Source: Betaproteobacteria bacterium (GTDB taxonomy: Bacteria; Pseudomonadota; Gammaproteobacteria; Burkholderiales; Ga0077523). From it: a stretch of 64,000 nucleotides of DNA. The stretch spans positions 1 to 64,000 of the forward strand of contig JANXYG010000154.1 in assembly GCA_025350245.1 (NCBI GenBank). The letters are read 5' to 3'. A program made the position numbers and the translations under genes. Shown piece by piece: positions 18,553 through 27,212 of the stretch. Numbering within the stretch: position 1 is the first letter of the stretch; each line of letters opens with the position of its first letter. The notes under the pieces were generated by a model. That model made no database searches. It saw only the letters and a list, made by a program, of their open reading frames with translations, and was not told the origin of the DNA.

Positions 18553-19386
18553 CTACCGTCGATACACCGACGCCTGCAATGGCAGGCCATTGCTCAGATA
18601 GGCGTGGAAGTACTCGAGGTTGTTGAAGTCTTCGCCGCCGATTGCGAATGGCTGGGCCCGCACCTGCTCCATGCAGCGGGTGAAGCGCATCTGCGCCGTG
18701 TAGAGCGTATCGCCGCCCCGAAAGATGGGGAAATGCGTTGCCTGGCCGATCGCCGGGGAGATGGTTTCCATCCGCATCACATTGCCGGCATTGTTCACGT
18801 GGCACGTCGCGCAGGAAAAATTCATCTGGCCGATGCGGCGATAGAACAGGCGCTTGCCGTCTTCGTACCGGGCTTTCGCCCCATCACTGTCGATGCTGAT
18901 GTTCATGCGCATGCCGTCGGACAGTGAGCGGGCATATGCGGTCAGCACACCCATCGTGGCCCGGTCGTCATAACGATACTCGGCCTCGCCGTTGGCGGCG
19001 CGGCAGCGGTTCAACGCCATCTCGAAGGTGACGACGCGATCTTCGGCCGGTTGGTAGTACGGATAGTTGCCCGCGATCATGCGCCCGCCGGCCGGCAGGC
19101 AGTCGGCATAGGTGCGGCCTGAGCGGAACCGGGTTTCCCAGAGTGTCTTGCCGCGTTCGATGTCGCCGAGAAACGGCGGAAAGGCCATGATGTCTTCGTA
19201 GTGCGAGCGGGCGGCGCGGTTGAGCATGAAGGTGCCGAACCCGTAGTCGTCGGCCGGCACTCCCGCGAAACGCTGCTCGAATCGCGACCGCATCGTCGCG
19301 AGGTCATCTTTCGGCGCTGCGACCGCCGTGCCGCCGACGGCCACGATGGCGAGCATGCAGAACAATGCCGACCGCGGTGTCGTCAC
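18553..19386 (-). CDS. soxA: Sulfur-oxidation c-type cytochrome SoxA
   Basis: SoxA pairs with SoxX to couple thiosulfate oxidatively onto the SoxY cysteine in the periplasm. The 277-residue precursor starts at a GTG that overlaps the soxZ stop (GTGA) and has a signal peptide ending AVA. One heme site, CATCH, is near residue 180. An N-terminal Cys (ADCLPAGG) replaces the first heme site of diheme SoxA, so this is a monoheme type. The catalytic persulfide Cys is in FTRCMEQVR near residue 235. It is the last gene of moaC-soxXYZA, and no soxB follows. Confidence 0.92.
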   Translation of the reverse strand: MTTPRSALFCMLAIVAVGGTAVAAPKDDLATMRSRFEQRFAGVPADDYGFGTFMLNRAARSHYEDIMAFPPFLGDIERGKTLWETRFRSGRTYADCLPAGGRMIAGNYPYYQPAEDRVVTFEMALNRCRAANGEAEYRYDDRATMGVLTAYARSLSDGMRMNISIDSDGAKARYEDGKRLFYRRIGQMNFSCATCHVNNAGNVMRMETISPAIGQATHFPIFRGGDTLYTAQMRFTRCMEQVRAQPFAIGGEDFNNLEYFHAYLSNGLPLQASVYRR

Positions 19387-19706
19387 TTGATGACCGTCTC
19401 CAGCGCATTGGATTCGCCGCGGTTGTCCTGCCAGGAGACGCCGATGGTGTCGCCCGACTTCGCGCCCCGGACCCGAAACTCGAGAAAAGGGTTCTTCGAA
19501 ACCGATCGACTCCACTGCGCATCCAGTACGGTACGGCCGTTGTGGGTGGCTACCACGTGTTCGATGAAGTGGCGCGGGACGGTCTCGATCATCTCGTCCG
19601 ACTTCGGATCCTTGCGCAGGCCGGTCTCCATCGGGTGCGGCATGAGCACCTTGACGATGGCGATGTCGCCGTCCAGCGTGATGCGCATCCTGATCGGGTC
19701 GGCCAT
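19383..19706 (-). CDS. soxZ: Thiosulfate-oxidation carrier subunit SoxZ
   Basis: The 107-residue protein is the immunoglobulin-like partner of SoxY. Typical segments are MRITLDGDIAIVKVLMPHPMETG near the N-terminus, then DPKSDEMIP-like text (DPKSDEMIETVPRHFIEHV) and SKNPFLEFRVRG. It has no signal peptide and would be exported by SoxY on the Tat route, as known for the SoxYZ pair. It starts 10 bases after the soxY stop, and its TGA overlaps the soxA GTG. Confidence 0.93.
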   Translation of the reverse strand: MADPIRMRITLDGDIAIVKVLMPHPMETGLRKDPKSDEMIETVPRHFIEHVVATHNGRTVLDAQWSRSVSKNPFLEFRVRGAKSGDTIGVSWQDNRGESNALETVIK

Positions 19707-19716
19707 GTCGGGGCGA

Positions 19717-20181
19717 TCAGCCGGCGCAACCGCCGATGGTGACCTTGGTCTCGCGGCGCACGAAATAGAAGCGATCGGCGGCCTTGACGACGACCCGCAG
19801 GAATGCGGAGTCGGCCATCTTGATGCGCACCGCGACGTAGGGTTCGAGGCCCGGCAGCAGATCGAACTGCGCCACCAGCGGCTGCGGGTTTTTCTCGGCG
19901 AACAGCCAGATGGTCGCGGTCTGCGGCAGCAGCGACTGGATCTCGAGATGCACGATGGCGCTGTTCTCGGCGATGTCCGGCGCCTTGAAGACGATGCGAT
20001 CGGTTTCGATCGCGCCGTCGGCCCCGATGGCGGCAATGCCCTCTTCGAGCAGCTTGGTGTCGAACGCGACGTTGTTGCGGGCCGCCCAGGCTTTCAGCGG
20101 CGCCAGAACCGCGACCATTACCGCGAGCACCCCCCGCACCAGGCTGCGTCTTGCACGGTCGATGGGAGTGCGGATGTTCAC
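19717..20181 (-). CDS. soxY: Thiosulfate-oxidation carrier protein SoxY
   Basis: SoxY holds sulfur intermediates on a Cys at its C-terminal swinging arm. The 154-residue precursor has an N-terminal twin-Arg region (DRARRSLVRG) and hydrophobic stretch, consistent with export. It ends TIGGCAG, a one-residue change from the usual GGCGG, with the carrier Cys kept. The start is GTG at 20181, overlapping the soxX TGA, so translation is probably coupled. Without SoxYZ the SoxAX complex has no acceptor, and both genes are intact here. Confidence 0.92.
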   Translation of the reverse strand: MNIRTPIDRARRSLVRGVLAVMVAVLAPLKAWAARNNVAFDTKLLEEGIAAIGADGAIETDRIVFKAPDIAENSAIVHLEIQSLLPQTATIWLFAEKNPQPLVAQFDLLPGLEPYVAVRIKMADSAFLRVVVKAADRFYFVRRETKVTIGGCAG

Positions 20182-20534
20182 AGTCCGAACACGTAGTCGG
20201 TGACGGCGTCGATTTCCGCGTCGGTCAGGATGCGGTGGCGGCCATAGCGCGGCATGAGTGTTTCCGGATTGCGCGCGGCGGCATCCCATATCTGCGCCCG
20301 CAGTTGCGAGCGGTCGGGGTAGCGCTTGCGCACATCCTGCAACGCTGGTCCGAGAGTGGCGTCGGTCATGGCGAGCGGATCGGCCGGCATACGATGGCAG
20401 GCGAGGCAATTGCCGCGTTCCTGGCCCTGGGCTATCGCTCGCCCGTCGAGCGCCGCTGCTGTGGCGACGGTCGGTGTGAGCAGCAGCGCCAGCGCCGCAG
20501 CCGCGAATCGGCGCCTCGAAACGAAGATCGGCAT
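20178..20534 (-). CDS. soxX: Sulfur-oxidation c-type cytochrome SoxX
   Basis: The 118-residue precursor has a signal peptide with SRRRFAAAALALLL and an Ala-rich cleavage region. The heme site is CLACH (residues about 43-47), and the likely axial Met is in TLMPRYG. It forms the SoxAX heterodimer with the product of soxA three genes downstream. ATG at 20534 was chosen; a GTG nine bases earlier is possible. The gene starts 47 bases after moaC ends and overlaps soxY by four bases. Confidence 0.88.
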   Translation of the reverse strand: MPIFVSRRRFAAAALALLLTPTVATAAALDGRAIAQGQERGNCLACHRMPADPLAMTDATLGPALQDVRKRYPDRSQLRAQIWDAAARNPETLMPRYGRHRILTDAEIDAVTDYVFGL

Positions 20535-20581
20535 GCCGGTTGTGACCGCCTGGCGCCGCTGCGGTTCGCCGCCACGCCGTG

Positions 20582-21073
20582 TCATTGGCTGGTGGTGGTG
20601 GCGGCGGTCCAGTGGCCCGACTTGCCGCCCTTCTTTTCGAGCAGGCGCACGCCGTCGATGCACATACCGCGATCGACCGCCTTGCACATGTCGTAGATGG
20701 TGAGCAGCCCGACGCTGGTGGCGGTCAGGGCCTCCATCTCGACACCGGTGCGTCCGAAACATTCGACCGTGGCGGTGCAGTCAACCGCATCGTTGTCGTG
20801 GTCGATGTGGAACTCGACCGCTACTCGCGTGATGGCGATCGGATGGCAGAGCGGGATCAGTTCGGAAGTACGCTTTGCCGCCTGGATCGCAGCGACCCGG
20901 GCGACGCCGAGGACGTCGCCTTTTTTCGCGGTTCCCAGGACGATCAGCGCCAGTGTCGTCGGCTGCATCGCGATGCGGCCAGTCGCGATCGCAACCCTGG
21001 TCGTCTCCGCCTTATCGCCCACGCCGACCATATGGGCCTGGCCTTCGGCGTCGAAATGGTTCAGTGCACTCAC
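20582..21073 (-). CDS. moaC: Cyclic pyranopterin monophosphate synthase MoaC
   Basis: MoaC acts with MoaA to convert GTP to cyclic pyranopterin monophosphate in molybdenum cofactor synthesis, in the cytosol. The 163-residue protein shows the family motifs [10 protein letters not shown] and GVEMEALTA, followed by [10 protein letters not shown] and [10 protein letters not shown]. The start is GTG at 21073. It lies upstream of soxX on the same strand and may be co-transcribed. No other mo-cofactor gene is in the window. Confidence 0.95.
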   Translation of the reverse strand: MSALNHFDAEGQAHMVGVGDKAETTRVAIATGRIAMQPTTLALIVLGTAKKGDVLGVARVAAIQAAKRTSELIPLCHPIAITRVAVEFHIDHDNDAVDCTATVECFGRTGVEMEALTATSVGLLTIYDMCKAVDRGMCIDGVRLLEKKGGKSGHWTAATTTSQ

Positions 21074-21145
21074 GGGGGTTTTGGCGCCGCGGGGCGGCGA
21101 CGCGTGAACGAACTATCGAGAGTCCGAGGCTATCATAGCGATGCC

Positions 21146-22570
21146 ATGCACGCATCCGTACTTGCCACAGCCCTGCTTGCCCTCACCCTGACGTTGCCCG
21201 CTCGCGGCGACGATCTGCCCGATCTGGGCGACGTTTCCGAGGCCACGTTGTCGATCACCCAGGAGCGCGGCATCGGCTGGAACATCATGCGGCAGATGCG
21301 CGAGTCGCCGAACTATCTCGACGATACCGAGGTGGTGGATTACCTCAATCGCATCGGCTACCGGCTGGTGGCGTCGAGCCCTGGCGCGCGAATGGATTTC
21401 GTGTTTTTCGCGCTGCGTGATTCGACCGTCAACGCCTTCGCGATGCCGGGAGGCTACATTGGCGTGCACTCGGGCCTGATCCTCACCGCGCAATCCGAAT
21501 CGGAACTCGCCAGTGTTCTGGCGCACGAGATCTCGCACGTCACGCAGCGCCACATCGCCCGCTTGCTGAATCAGCAGCAACGAGCGGGCATGACATCACT
21601 GGTGGCACTTGCCCTGGCCATTCTGGTGGCGCGATCCAATCCGCAGGCGGCGGCGGGGGCGATCGTCGCGGCTCAAGCCCAGACGATTTCCAGTCGTCTG
21701 GCGTTCACGCGCGACAATGAACGTGAAGCCGACCGGGTTGGCGTCGGCATCCTCGAGCGGGCGGGCTTCGACCCGCACGCGATGCCGGTGTTCTTCGATC
21801 GTCTGCAGCGCGCCACCCGCACTTACGAGACCGGCGCACCCACTTATCTGCGCACCCACCCGGTCACTTTCGAGCGCATCGCCGATATCCAGAACCGTGT
21901 CGGCTCGCTGCCCTACCGGCAGGTGCCCGACAGTCTCGACTTTCATCTGGTCCGGGCCAAGCTCAGGGCGGCCCAGGGCGACCTGAGCTTGGCGGTGGGC
22001 TTCTTCGACGAGCTCATCGCCGATCGCAAGTTCAACAACGAGATTGCCGCGCACTACGGGCTGGTGACGGCCCTGTTGCGCGCCGAGAACATCACCCGGG
22101 CCGCGACCGAAATGGCGGTGCTGGCCCGGATGGCGTCGCCGCATCCGATGCTCGTGGGTCTCGATGCGCGGCTGAAGATCGCCCAGAAAAATCGGCAGGC
22201 CGCGCTCAGGATTCTGGCCGATGGCGTGAAGGCGTGGCCCGGCGATCGCTCGCTGGGATACGACTATGCCGACGCGCTGATGGCGGTGAATCGCCCGGCC
22301 GAAGCGCTCGACGTGCTCGAGAGTCAGTTGCTCAAAGACCAGAACGACGGCCGCCTCTACGAACTCGAGGCCAAGGCGTACGCCGCATTGTCGCGGCCGA
22401 TGATGCAGCACAAGTCGCAGGCGGAGGCCTATGTGAGCGCCGGCAACCTGGCGGCGGCGGTGGAGCAGTTGCAGATCGCCCTGCGCAACAGCGATGGCGA
22501 CTTCTATCAGATGTCGAGCATCGAGGCGCGTCTGAGCGAGCTGCGCAAGTTTCTGGACAAGTCTCAGTAG
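21146..22570 (+). CDS. bepA: Periplasmic M48 metalloprotease with TPR domain, BepA-like
   Basis: The 474-residue protein is a periplasmic protease/chaperone for outer-membrane protein assembly. A signal peptide (MHASVLATALLALTLTLPARG) precedes the M48 domain. The zinc motif is LAHEISHVTQRH, with the third ligand Glu in NEREADRVG. From about residue 265 the protein is TPR-like helices, as in E. coli BepA (487 residues). ATG at 21146 is chosen because it gives the signal peptide; the frame is open 567 bases upstream across moaC, but that part has no protein-like character. Its end overlaps the chrA end by 7 bases. Confidence 0.9.
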   Translation: MHASVLATALLALTLTLPARGDDLPDLGDVSEATLSITQERGIGWNIMRQMRESPNYLDDTEVVDYLNRIGYRLVASSPGARMDFVFFALRDSTVNAFAMPGGYIGVHSGLILTAQSESELASVLAHEISHVTQRHIARLLNQQQRAGMTSLVALALAILVARSNPQAAAGAIVAAQAQTISSRLAFTRDNEREADRVGVGILERAGFDPHAMPVFFDRLQRATRTYETGAPTYLRTHPVTFERIADIQNRVGSLPYRQVPDSLDFHLVRAKLRAAQGDLSLAVGFFDELIADRKFNNEIAAHYGLVTALLRAENITRAATEMAVLARMASPHPMLVGLDARLKIAQKNRQAALRILADGVKAWPGDRSLGYDYADALMAVNRPAEALDVLESQLLKDQNDGRLYELEAKAYAALSRPMMQHKSQAEAYVSAGNLAAAVEQLQIALRNSDGDFYQMSSIEARLSELRKFLDKSQ

Positions 22571-23922
22571 CCGCCGAGCCAGCCGCGCGCGAGGCCGATC
22601 GCGGCGCACAGGCCGATCACCCACATCACGTTCCATCGCAGGTGTATCAGCGCCACGGCCGCGGCCACGCTGAGCACGATCGCGAACCACTGCGGTCCAT
22701 CGCCGACCCCGGTGGGAAACATCACGTGGCTGGCAAAGTACACGCCGAGGTTGGCGATCACGCCGACCACCGCGGCCGTGACGCCGGCAAGCGGCGCCGT
22801 GAAAGCGACGCGACCGCGCGTGGCTTCCACCAGCGGCGCGCCGCCGAGGATGAACGCGAACGATGGCAGGAAGGTGAAGAACACCGCAACCAGCGCGCTC
22901 GCGATGGCCGACCAGACGCCGGCCACGTCGGCCCCGTGGCGGTTCCAGTCGGCGACGAAACCCACGAACGCCACCACCATGATCAGCGGCCCCGGGGTGG
23001 TCTCGCCGAGCGCGAGGCCGTCGATCATCTGGTTCGCGGAGATCCAGTGGAAATTCTCCACCAGGGCCTGCTGCACGTAGGGCAGCACCGCGTAGGCGCC
23101 ACCGAACGTCAACAGTGCCGCCTTGGTGAAGAACCAGGCCATGGGTACGCGCAGGTCGCCCGGCCTGGCAACCGCGATGAGGATGCCGATGGTGCCCGCC
23201 CACAACGTGAGCGCGCATGCCGTGGTGATGAAGAGGCCGCGGTAGTTGCCCGTTGCCGACGGGTCGAGATAGATCGAACCTGTGCGATCGGGAGTGGATG
23301 CAACGCGCAGCCACGACGGGCGCAGCCGTCCCGCCAGGTAGCCCACCAGTGCCGCCACGGCAATGATCCCGGGAAACGGCGCCCGCAGTACGGCGAGCGC
23401 CAGAAATGCGGCGATCGCCACCGACCAGGCCCAGGGGTGTCGCAGCGTGCGCCGCCCCATGCGCACGCCCGCTGCCGCCACGACGGCAATCACGGCCGGT
23501 TTCACACCCGCCAGCAACGCCGCGAGCCAGGCGGTATGGCCGAAGACGCAATACACCCACGCCGCCGCAGTCAGGATGAGCACCGATGGCAGGATGAACA
23601 GCAGGCCGGCGGCGATGCCGCCGACCGGGCCGTGCAGCATCCAGCCCAGGTAGGTCGCCAGTTGTTGCGCCTCGGGACCGGGCAGGAGCATGCAATAGTT
23701 GAGCGCGTGCAGGAAGCGCGGTTCGTCCACCCAGCGCCGGCGTTCGACCAGCTCGTCGTGCATGATCGAGATCTGTCCGGCAGGCCCGCCGAAGCTGATC
23801 CAGCCGAGCCGGGTCCAGAAGCGCATGGCTTCACCGAAGGTCGGCCAGCCTTGGGCGGCGGGTGAATCCGGCATTTCGGGTGAATCGGGCATCTGGCAGG
23901 AGACCGACGGCAAATCGGTCAC
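22564..23922 (-). CDS. chrA: Chromate transporter, ChrA family (two-domain)
   Basis: This 452-residue inner-membrane protein has two homologous CHR halves. The first contains FGGPAGQISIMHDELVE and LLPGPEAQQLATYLGW; the second contains FFTKAALLTFGGAYAVLPY and GLALGETTPGPLIMVVAFVG. These are the signature motifs of chromate efflux proteins; some family members move other anions. About ten to eleven hydrophobic helices are visible. The ATG lies only 33 bases from the divergent kinase-cNMP gene. Confidence 0.9.
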   Translation of the reverse strand: MTDLPSVSCQMPDSPEMPDSPAAQGWPTFGEAMRFWTRLGWISFGGPAGQISIMHDELVERRRWVDEPRFLHALNYCMLLPGPEAQQLATYLGWMLHGPVGGIAAGLLFILPSVLILTAAAWVYCVFGHTAWLAALLAGVKPAVIAVVAAAGVRMGRRTLRHPWAWSVAIAAFLALAVLRAPFPGIIAVAALVGYLAGRLRPSWLRVASTPDRTGSIYLDPSATGNYRGLFITTACALTLWAGTIGILIAVARPGDLRVPMAWFFTKAALLTFGGAYAVLPYVQQALVENFHWISANQMIDGLALGETTPGPLIMVVAFVGFVADWNRHGADVAGVWSAIASALVAVFFTFLPSFAFILGGAPLVEATRGRVAFTAPLAGVTAAVVGVIANLGVYFASHVMFPTGVGDGPQWFAIVLSVAAAVALIHLRWNVMWVIGLCAAIGLARGWLGGY

Positions 23923-23955
23923 GGGCGACGGTTTTCGCTAGAATCCGGCATCTTA

Positions 23956-25299
23956 ATGGGCTCTCGCGTCCGGCGCGCACGCATGCAGAAGATCGGCAAA
24001 TACGAGATCGTCAAGGAGATAGGCAAGGGCGCGACCAGCGTCGTCTATCTTGCCAATGATCCGTTTGCCGGCCGCCAGGTGGCGATCAAGCTGGTGCGCC
24101 AGGAAGCGCTGATCGACAAGGAGCACGGCCGCCGGTTCCAGAAACTGTTCCTGACCGAGGCCTCGCTCGCGGGCAAGCTCGAGCATCCGCACATCGTCAG
24201 CATCTTCGACGCGGAGGCGAGCGACACCGGCAGCTACATCGTCATGGAATACATCGATGGCGGCACCCTGGAGCATTTTTGCCGCGTCGAGAACCTGCTG
24301 CCGATCCCGCGCATCATCGAGATCATCTTCAAGTGCAGCAAGGCGCTCGATTTCGCTCACCGGCACGGGATCATCCACCGCGACATCAAGCCCGCCAACA
24401 TCCTCGCCACCGAAGGGTCCGACATCAAGATTTCCGACTTCGGTGCCGCGCTTTCACTGGCATCGGAGACCACCCAGGTGACCGGCGTCGGGTCGCCGGC
24501 CTACATGTCGCCGGAACAGGTGCGCGACCACGATCTCACGCACCAGACCGACATCTTCTCGCTCGGGGTGGTGATGTACCAGTTACTGGGCGGCAAGCTG
24601 CCGTTCAAGGCCACCAACAATTTCTCGATGGTCTATCAGATCATCAATGTCGATCCGCCACCGCCGTCGGTGCATCGGCCCGAGATTCCCCCGGCGGTCG
24701 ACCTGATTGTCAAGCGTGCGATGCAGAAGAATCCCGAGCGGCGCTACCAGACTTGGCATGAGTTCTCGGCCGATCTCGCCAGCGTTTTCGTCGATCTCCG
24801 TTACCTGCCCGAGCTGGTTCCCGAGACCGAGAAGTTCAACACGCTGCGCGACCTGGCGTTGTTCGCGGCGTTCAGCGATGTCGACCTGTGGCAGGTGGTC
24901 CGCATCTCTACCTGGTCGCGACACCCGGCCGGCGCCACCCTGATCCGGGAAGGCGATGCCGGTCGCTCGTTCTTCATTCTTGCGGCCGGGCAGGTGCGCG
25001 TCACCAAGAGCGGCCGCTTGCTGAACGTGCTCAACACCGGCGAGTGCTTCGGCGAGATGAGCTACCTCGGAACATCGGATACGCACCGGTCCGCAACGGT
25101 CATCGCGCTCACCGACATCACGCTCATCGAGATCGTCGACGAAGCGCTGGAGCAGTCGACCGAATCCTGCCGCAGCCGCTTCAATGCTGCGTTTCTGGCG
25201 CTGTTGGTGTCGCGGCTCGAATCCGCCAACATTCGCGTGTCGCGACTGTTGGTCGACGGTAATCTGGGCGCATCGACGGCGGCGGCGGCCCGTCCTTGA
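23956..25299 (+). CDS. Ser/Thr protein kinase fused to a C-terminal cyclic-nucleotide-binding domain
   Basis: The 447-residue soluble protein joins a Hanks kinase (about 13-275) to a CAP/PKA-type cNMP-binding domain (about 300-425). Kinase motifs are intact: GKGATSVVY, K45, HRDIKPANI (D143), DFG (D161) and SPAYMSPEQ. The phosphate-binding cassette reads FGEMSYLG then HRSAT, with E367 and R378, the residues that hold ribose and phosphate of cAMP or cGMP. No membrane segment is present. A later ATG at 23983 would drop 9 residues; no ribosome site decides. Its TGA overlaps the TTG of the rhodanese gene. It is a plausible cAMP-controlled kinase; regulation is inferred from architecture. Confidence 0.9.
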   Translation: MGSRVRRARMQKIGKYEIVKEIGKGATSVVYLANDPFAGRQVAIKLVRQEALIDKEHGRRFQKLFLTEASLAGKLEHPHIVSIFDAEASDTGSYIVMEYIDGGTLEHFCRVENLLPIPRIIEIIFKCSKALDFAHRHGIIHRDIKPANILATEGSDIKISDFGAALSLASETTQVTGVGSPAYMSPEQVRDHDLTHQTDIFSLGVVMYQLLGGKLPFKATNNFSMVYQIINVDPPPPSVHRPEIPPAVDLIVKRAMQKNPERRYQTWHEFSADLASVFVDLRYLPELVPETEKFNTLRDLALFAAFSDVDLWQVVRISTWSRHPAGATLIREGDAGRSFFILAAGQVRVTKSGRLLNVLNTGECFGEMSYLGTSDTHRSATVIALTDITLIEIVDEALEQSTESCRSRFNAAFLALLVSRLESANIRVSRLLVDGNLGASTAAAARP

Positions 25300-25622
25300 G
25301 CTTTCCTGCCGACATCGACGTGGCGGGGCTCAAGGCGCTGTTCGCGGGCGATCCGGTCACGCTGCTCGATGTCCGCAATGACGCGGAAGTCGCCACCGGG
25401 GTGATCGCGGGCGCTCGGCACATTCCGCTGCCTGACCTGGTGACGCGCGAACACGAGTTGCCACGTGATTTGCCGCTGGTGGTGTATTGCCAGTCCGGCG
25501 CCCGGTCGGCCCGGGCCGCCGGGTTTCTGGCAAATGCCGGGTTCGGTAGCGTCCACAACCTGCGCGGCGGTATCCTTGCCTGGCTGCGAGAGGGCGAATC
25601 CCTGTCGCCGTCCACCGAGTGA
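25296..25622 (+). CDS. Rhodanese-like sulfurtransferase
   Basis: A single-domain rhodanese of 108 residues. The catalytic loop CQSGARS follows VVY, giving an active Cys near residue 69. LLDVRNDAEVATGVIAGA is the usual N-terminal signature. There is no signal peptide. The start is TTG at 25296, overlapping the kinase stop (TTGA), and its own stop overlaps the TusA GTG, so the three are translationally coupled. Such enzymes pass sulfane sulfur to carriers like TusA. Confidence 0.9.
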   Translation: MSFPADIDVAGLKALFAGDPVTLLDVRNDAEVATGVIAGARHIPLPDLVTREHELPRDLPLVVYCQSGARSARAAGFLANAGFGSVHNLRGGILAWLREGESLSPSTE

Positions 25623-25873
25623 GCCAGTCCATGAACGACGTGACCGACCGTCCCGATATCGAGATCGACGCCCGCGGGCTGAACTGCCCGTTGCCGATCC
25701 TGCGCACCAAGAAGGCGCTGAACACCATGAAGTCCGGCCAGTTGTTGAGGGTCCTCGCGACCGACCCGGGCTCCGTTCGTGATTTCCAGGCCTTCTGCAA
25801 ACAGACCGGCAACGGACTGGTCTACGCCGAGGAGGGCAACGGCGAGTTCCAGTTTCTGCTGCGCAAGAAATAA
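25619..25873 (+). CDS. tusA: TusA/SirA family sulfur carrier
   Basis: The 84-residue cytosolic protein has the TusA signature [15 protein letters not shown], with the sulfur-carrying Cys in a CPxP motif. TusA proteins relay persulfide sulfur for tRNA thiolation, Moco synthesis or dissimilatory sulfur metabolism. It starts at a GTG overlapping the rhodanese stop, or at ATG 25631. The rhodanese-TusA pair is common in sulfur oxidisers, and soxXYZA lies 5 kb away. Confidence 0.9.
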   Translation: MSQSMNDVTDRPDIEIDARGLNCPLPILRTKKALNTMKSGQLLRVLATDPGSVRDFQAFCKQTGNGLVYAEEGNGEFQFLLRKK

Positions 25874-25917
25874 GGCACGTTCTCGACCACCTGCTCCCCG
25901 ACCGTGGATCGCGACAC

Positions 25918-26544
25918 ATGAACCGAACCGATCAGTTGATCACCGCTTTCGACCACGGGCTGCGAACACTGTTTGCCCCGGCTCATGCGCGTCGGGCCGA
26001 ACCGGGCGCCGATCTGCCCGAGGCTGAGCTTGCCGACCGCGAGCGCGACGTGGCGGCGGCGCTCATGCGCGTTAATCATACCGGTGAGGTCTGTGCCCAG
26101 GCGCTTTACCAGGGGCAGATGCTGGCGGTGCGCGATCCGAGAGTGCGCCATGCCCTGGCTAGCGCGGCGCTGGAAGAGACCGATCACCTCGCCTGGACCC
26201 AATCGCGCATCAGTGCGCTGGGCGGGCGCCGAAGCGTGCTCGACCCGGTGTTCTATGCCGGGTCATTCGCCATGGGCCTCGCGGCCGGTCTGCTCGGCGA
26301 CCGATGGAATCTTGGTTTCCTCGCCGAAACCGAGCGTCAGGTGGAAAGTCACCTGAGCGGACATCTCGAACGCCTGCCGGCCGGCGATCAGCGCAGCCGG
26401 GCGGTCGTGGAACAGATGCGCGCCGACGAATCGAAGCACGCCCGGGGCGCCGTGCGCCAGGGCGGCGCGGATCTGCCCGGTCCGGTCAAGTCGGCCATGC
26501 GCATGGTGTCGAAGGCAATGACCGGGTCTACGTATTACGTATGA
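25918..26544 (+). CDS. coq7: Coq7-type ubiquinone hydroxylase
   Basis: This 208-residue diiron monooxygenase hydroxylates 2-polyprenyl-3-methyl-6-methoxy-benzoquinone in ubiquinone synthesis. Ferritin-like iron ligands appear as [25 protein letters not shown] and ADESKHA. A hydrophobic stretch ([12 protein letters not shown]) fits membrane association. ATG at 25918 opens 44 bases after tusA. Its 3' end overlaps the convergent osmC-like gene by 10 bases. Confidence 0.95.
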   Translation: MNRTDQLITAFDHGLRTLFAPAHARRAEPGADLPEAELADRERDVAAALMRVNHTGEVCAQALYQGQMLAVRDPRVRHALASAALEETDHLAWTQSRISALGGRRSVLDPVFYAGSFAMGLAAGLLGDRWNLGFLAETERQVESHLSGHLERLPAGDQRSRAVVEQMRADESKHARGAVRQGGADLPGPVKSAMRMVSKAMTGSTYYV

Positions 26545-26978
26545 GTGGCGGCCGCGGGTGCGGCGGTATCGACAATCTCGAAATCGTGGGTGATCGCGGC
26601 CGTCTTGCCGAGCATGATTGACGCCGAGCAGTACTTTTCAGCCGAGAGATCGATCGCGCGCGCTACCACCTCGGGGCGCAGGTTGCGCCCCGTCACCGCA
26701 AAATGAAAATGAATGCGGGTGAACACCTTCGGGTCAGCGGGCGCTCGCTCAGCGTCGATCTCGACGGTGACGCCCACGATATCCTGGCGCGATTTGCGCA
26801 GGATGGTGACGACATCGTAGGCGGTGCAACCGCCGGTACCCGCCAGTACGGTTTCCATCGGACGCGGGCCCAGATTGCGGCCACCGCCCTCGACCGCGCC
26901 GTCCATCACGATGGCGTGGCTGGTTTCGGTTTCGGCAATGAACGCCACGCCGTCGATCCACTTGATGCGAACTTTCAT
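26535..26978 (-). CDS. OsmC/Ohr family protein
   Basis: The 147-residue cytosolic protein is of the OsmC type, thiol-dependent peroxidases that reduce organic hydroperoxides. The two redox Cys are in [10 protein letters not shown] and SAEKYCSAS. Length is near the usual 140. ATG at 26978 has GAAGGGAAG upstream; a longer frame to 27065 lacks a ribosome site. Whether it belongs to the OsmC or the YhfA subgroup is not settled, although the MKVRIKW start resembles YhfA-like members. Confidence 0.88.
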   Translation of the reverse strand: MKVRIKWIDGVAFIAETETSHAIVMDGAVEGGGRNLGPRPMETVLAGTGGCTAYDVVTILRKSRQDIVGVTVEIDAERAPADPKVFTRIHFHFAVTGRNLRPEVVARAIDLSAEKYCSASIMLGKTAAITHDFEIVDTAAPAAATHT

Positions 26979-27151
26979 GTGGAGCTTCCCTTCCTGAGGC
27001 AGGGGCCGGATTGTAGCGGAGGGCTGCCGTTGAATGGTCGCGTCCGACATGCCCGGGTGGTGCAATGCAGCGTCGTCGGTCGCCGGTGTCGGGTGGACAA
27101 GGTCATTCTGGTCTTTTTGTCCAATGACTCAGCGGGTTAGCGCCGTTGCAA

Positions 27152-27180
27152 GAGACATTCTCTGCGAACCAAGATATAAT
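27152..27180 (+). promoter_or_regulatory. Sigma-70 promoter of the petABC operon
   Basis: GAGACA at 27152-27157 and a perfect TATAAT at 27175-27180 are spaced by 17 bases, 33 bases before the petA ATG. Confidence 0.65.
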
Positions 27181-27212
27181 TTCGTTTTTATCAAGCGGGC
27201 TGGGATGCAGTT

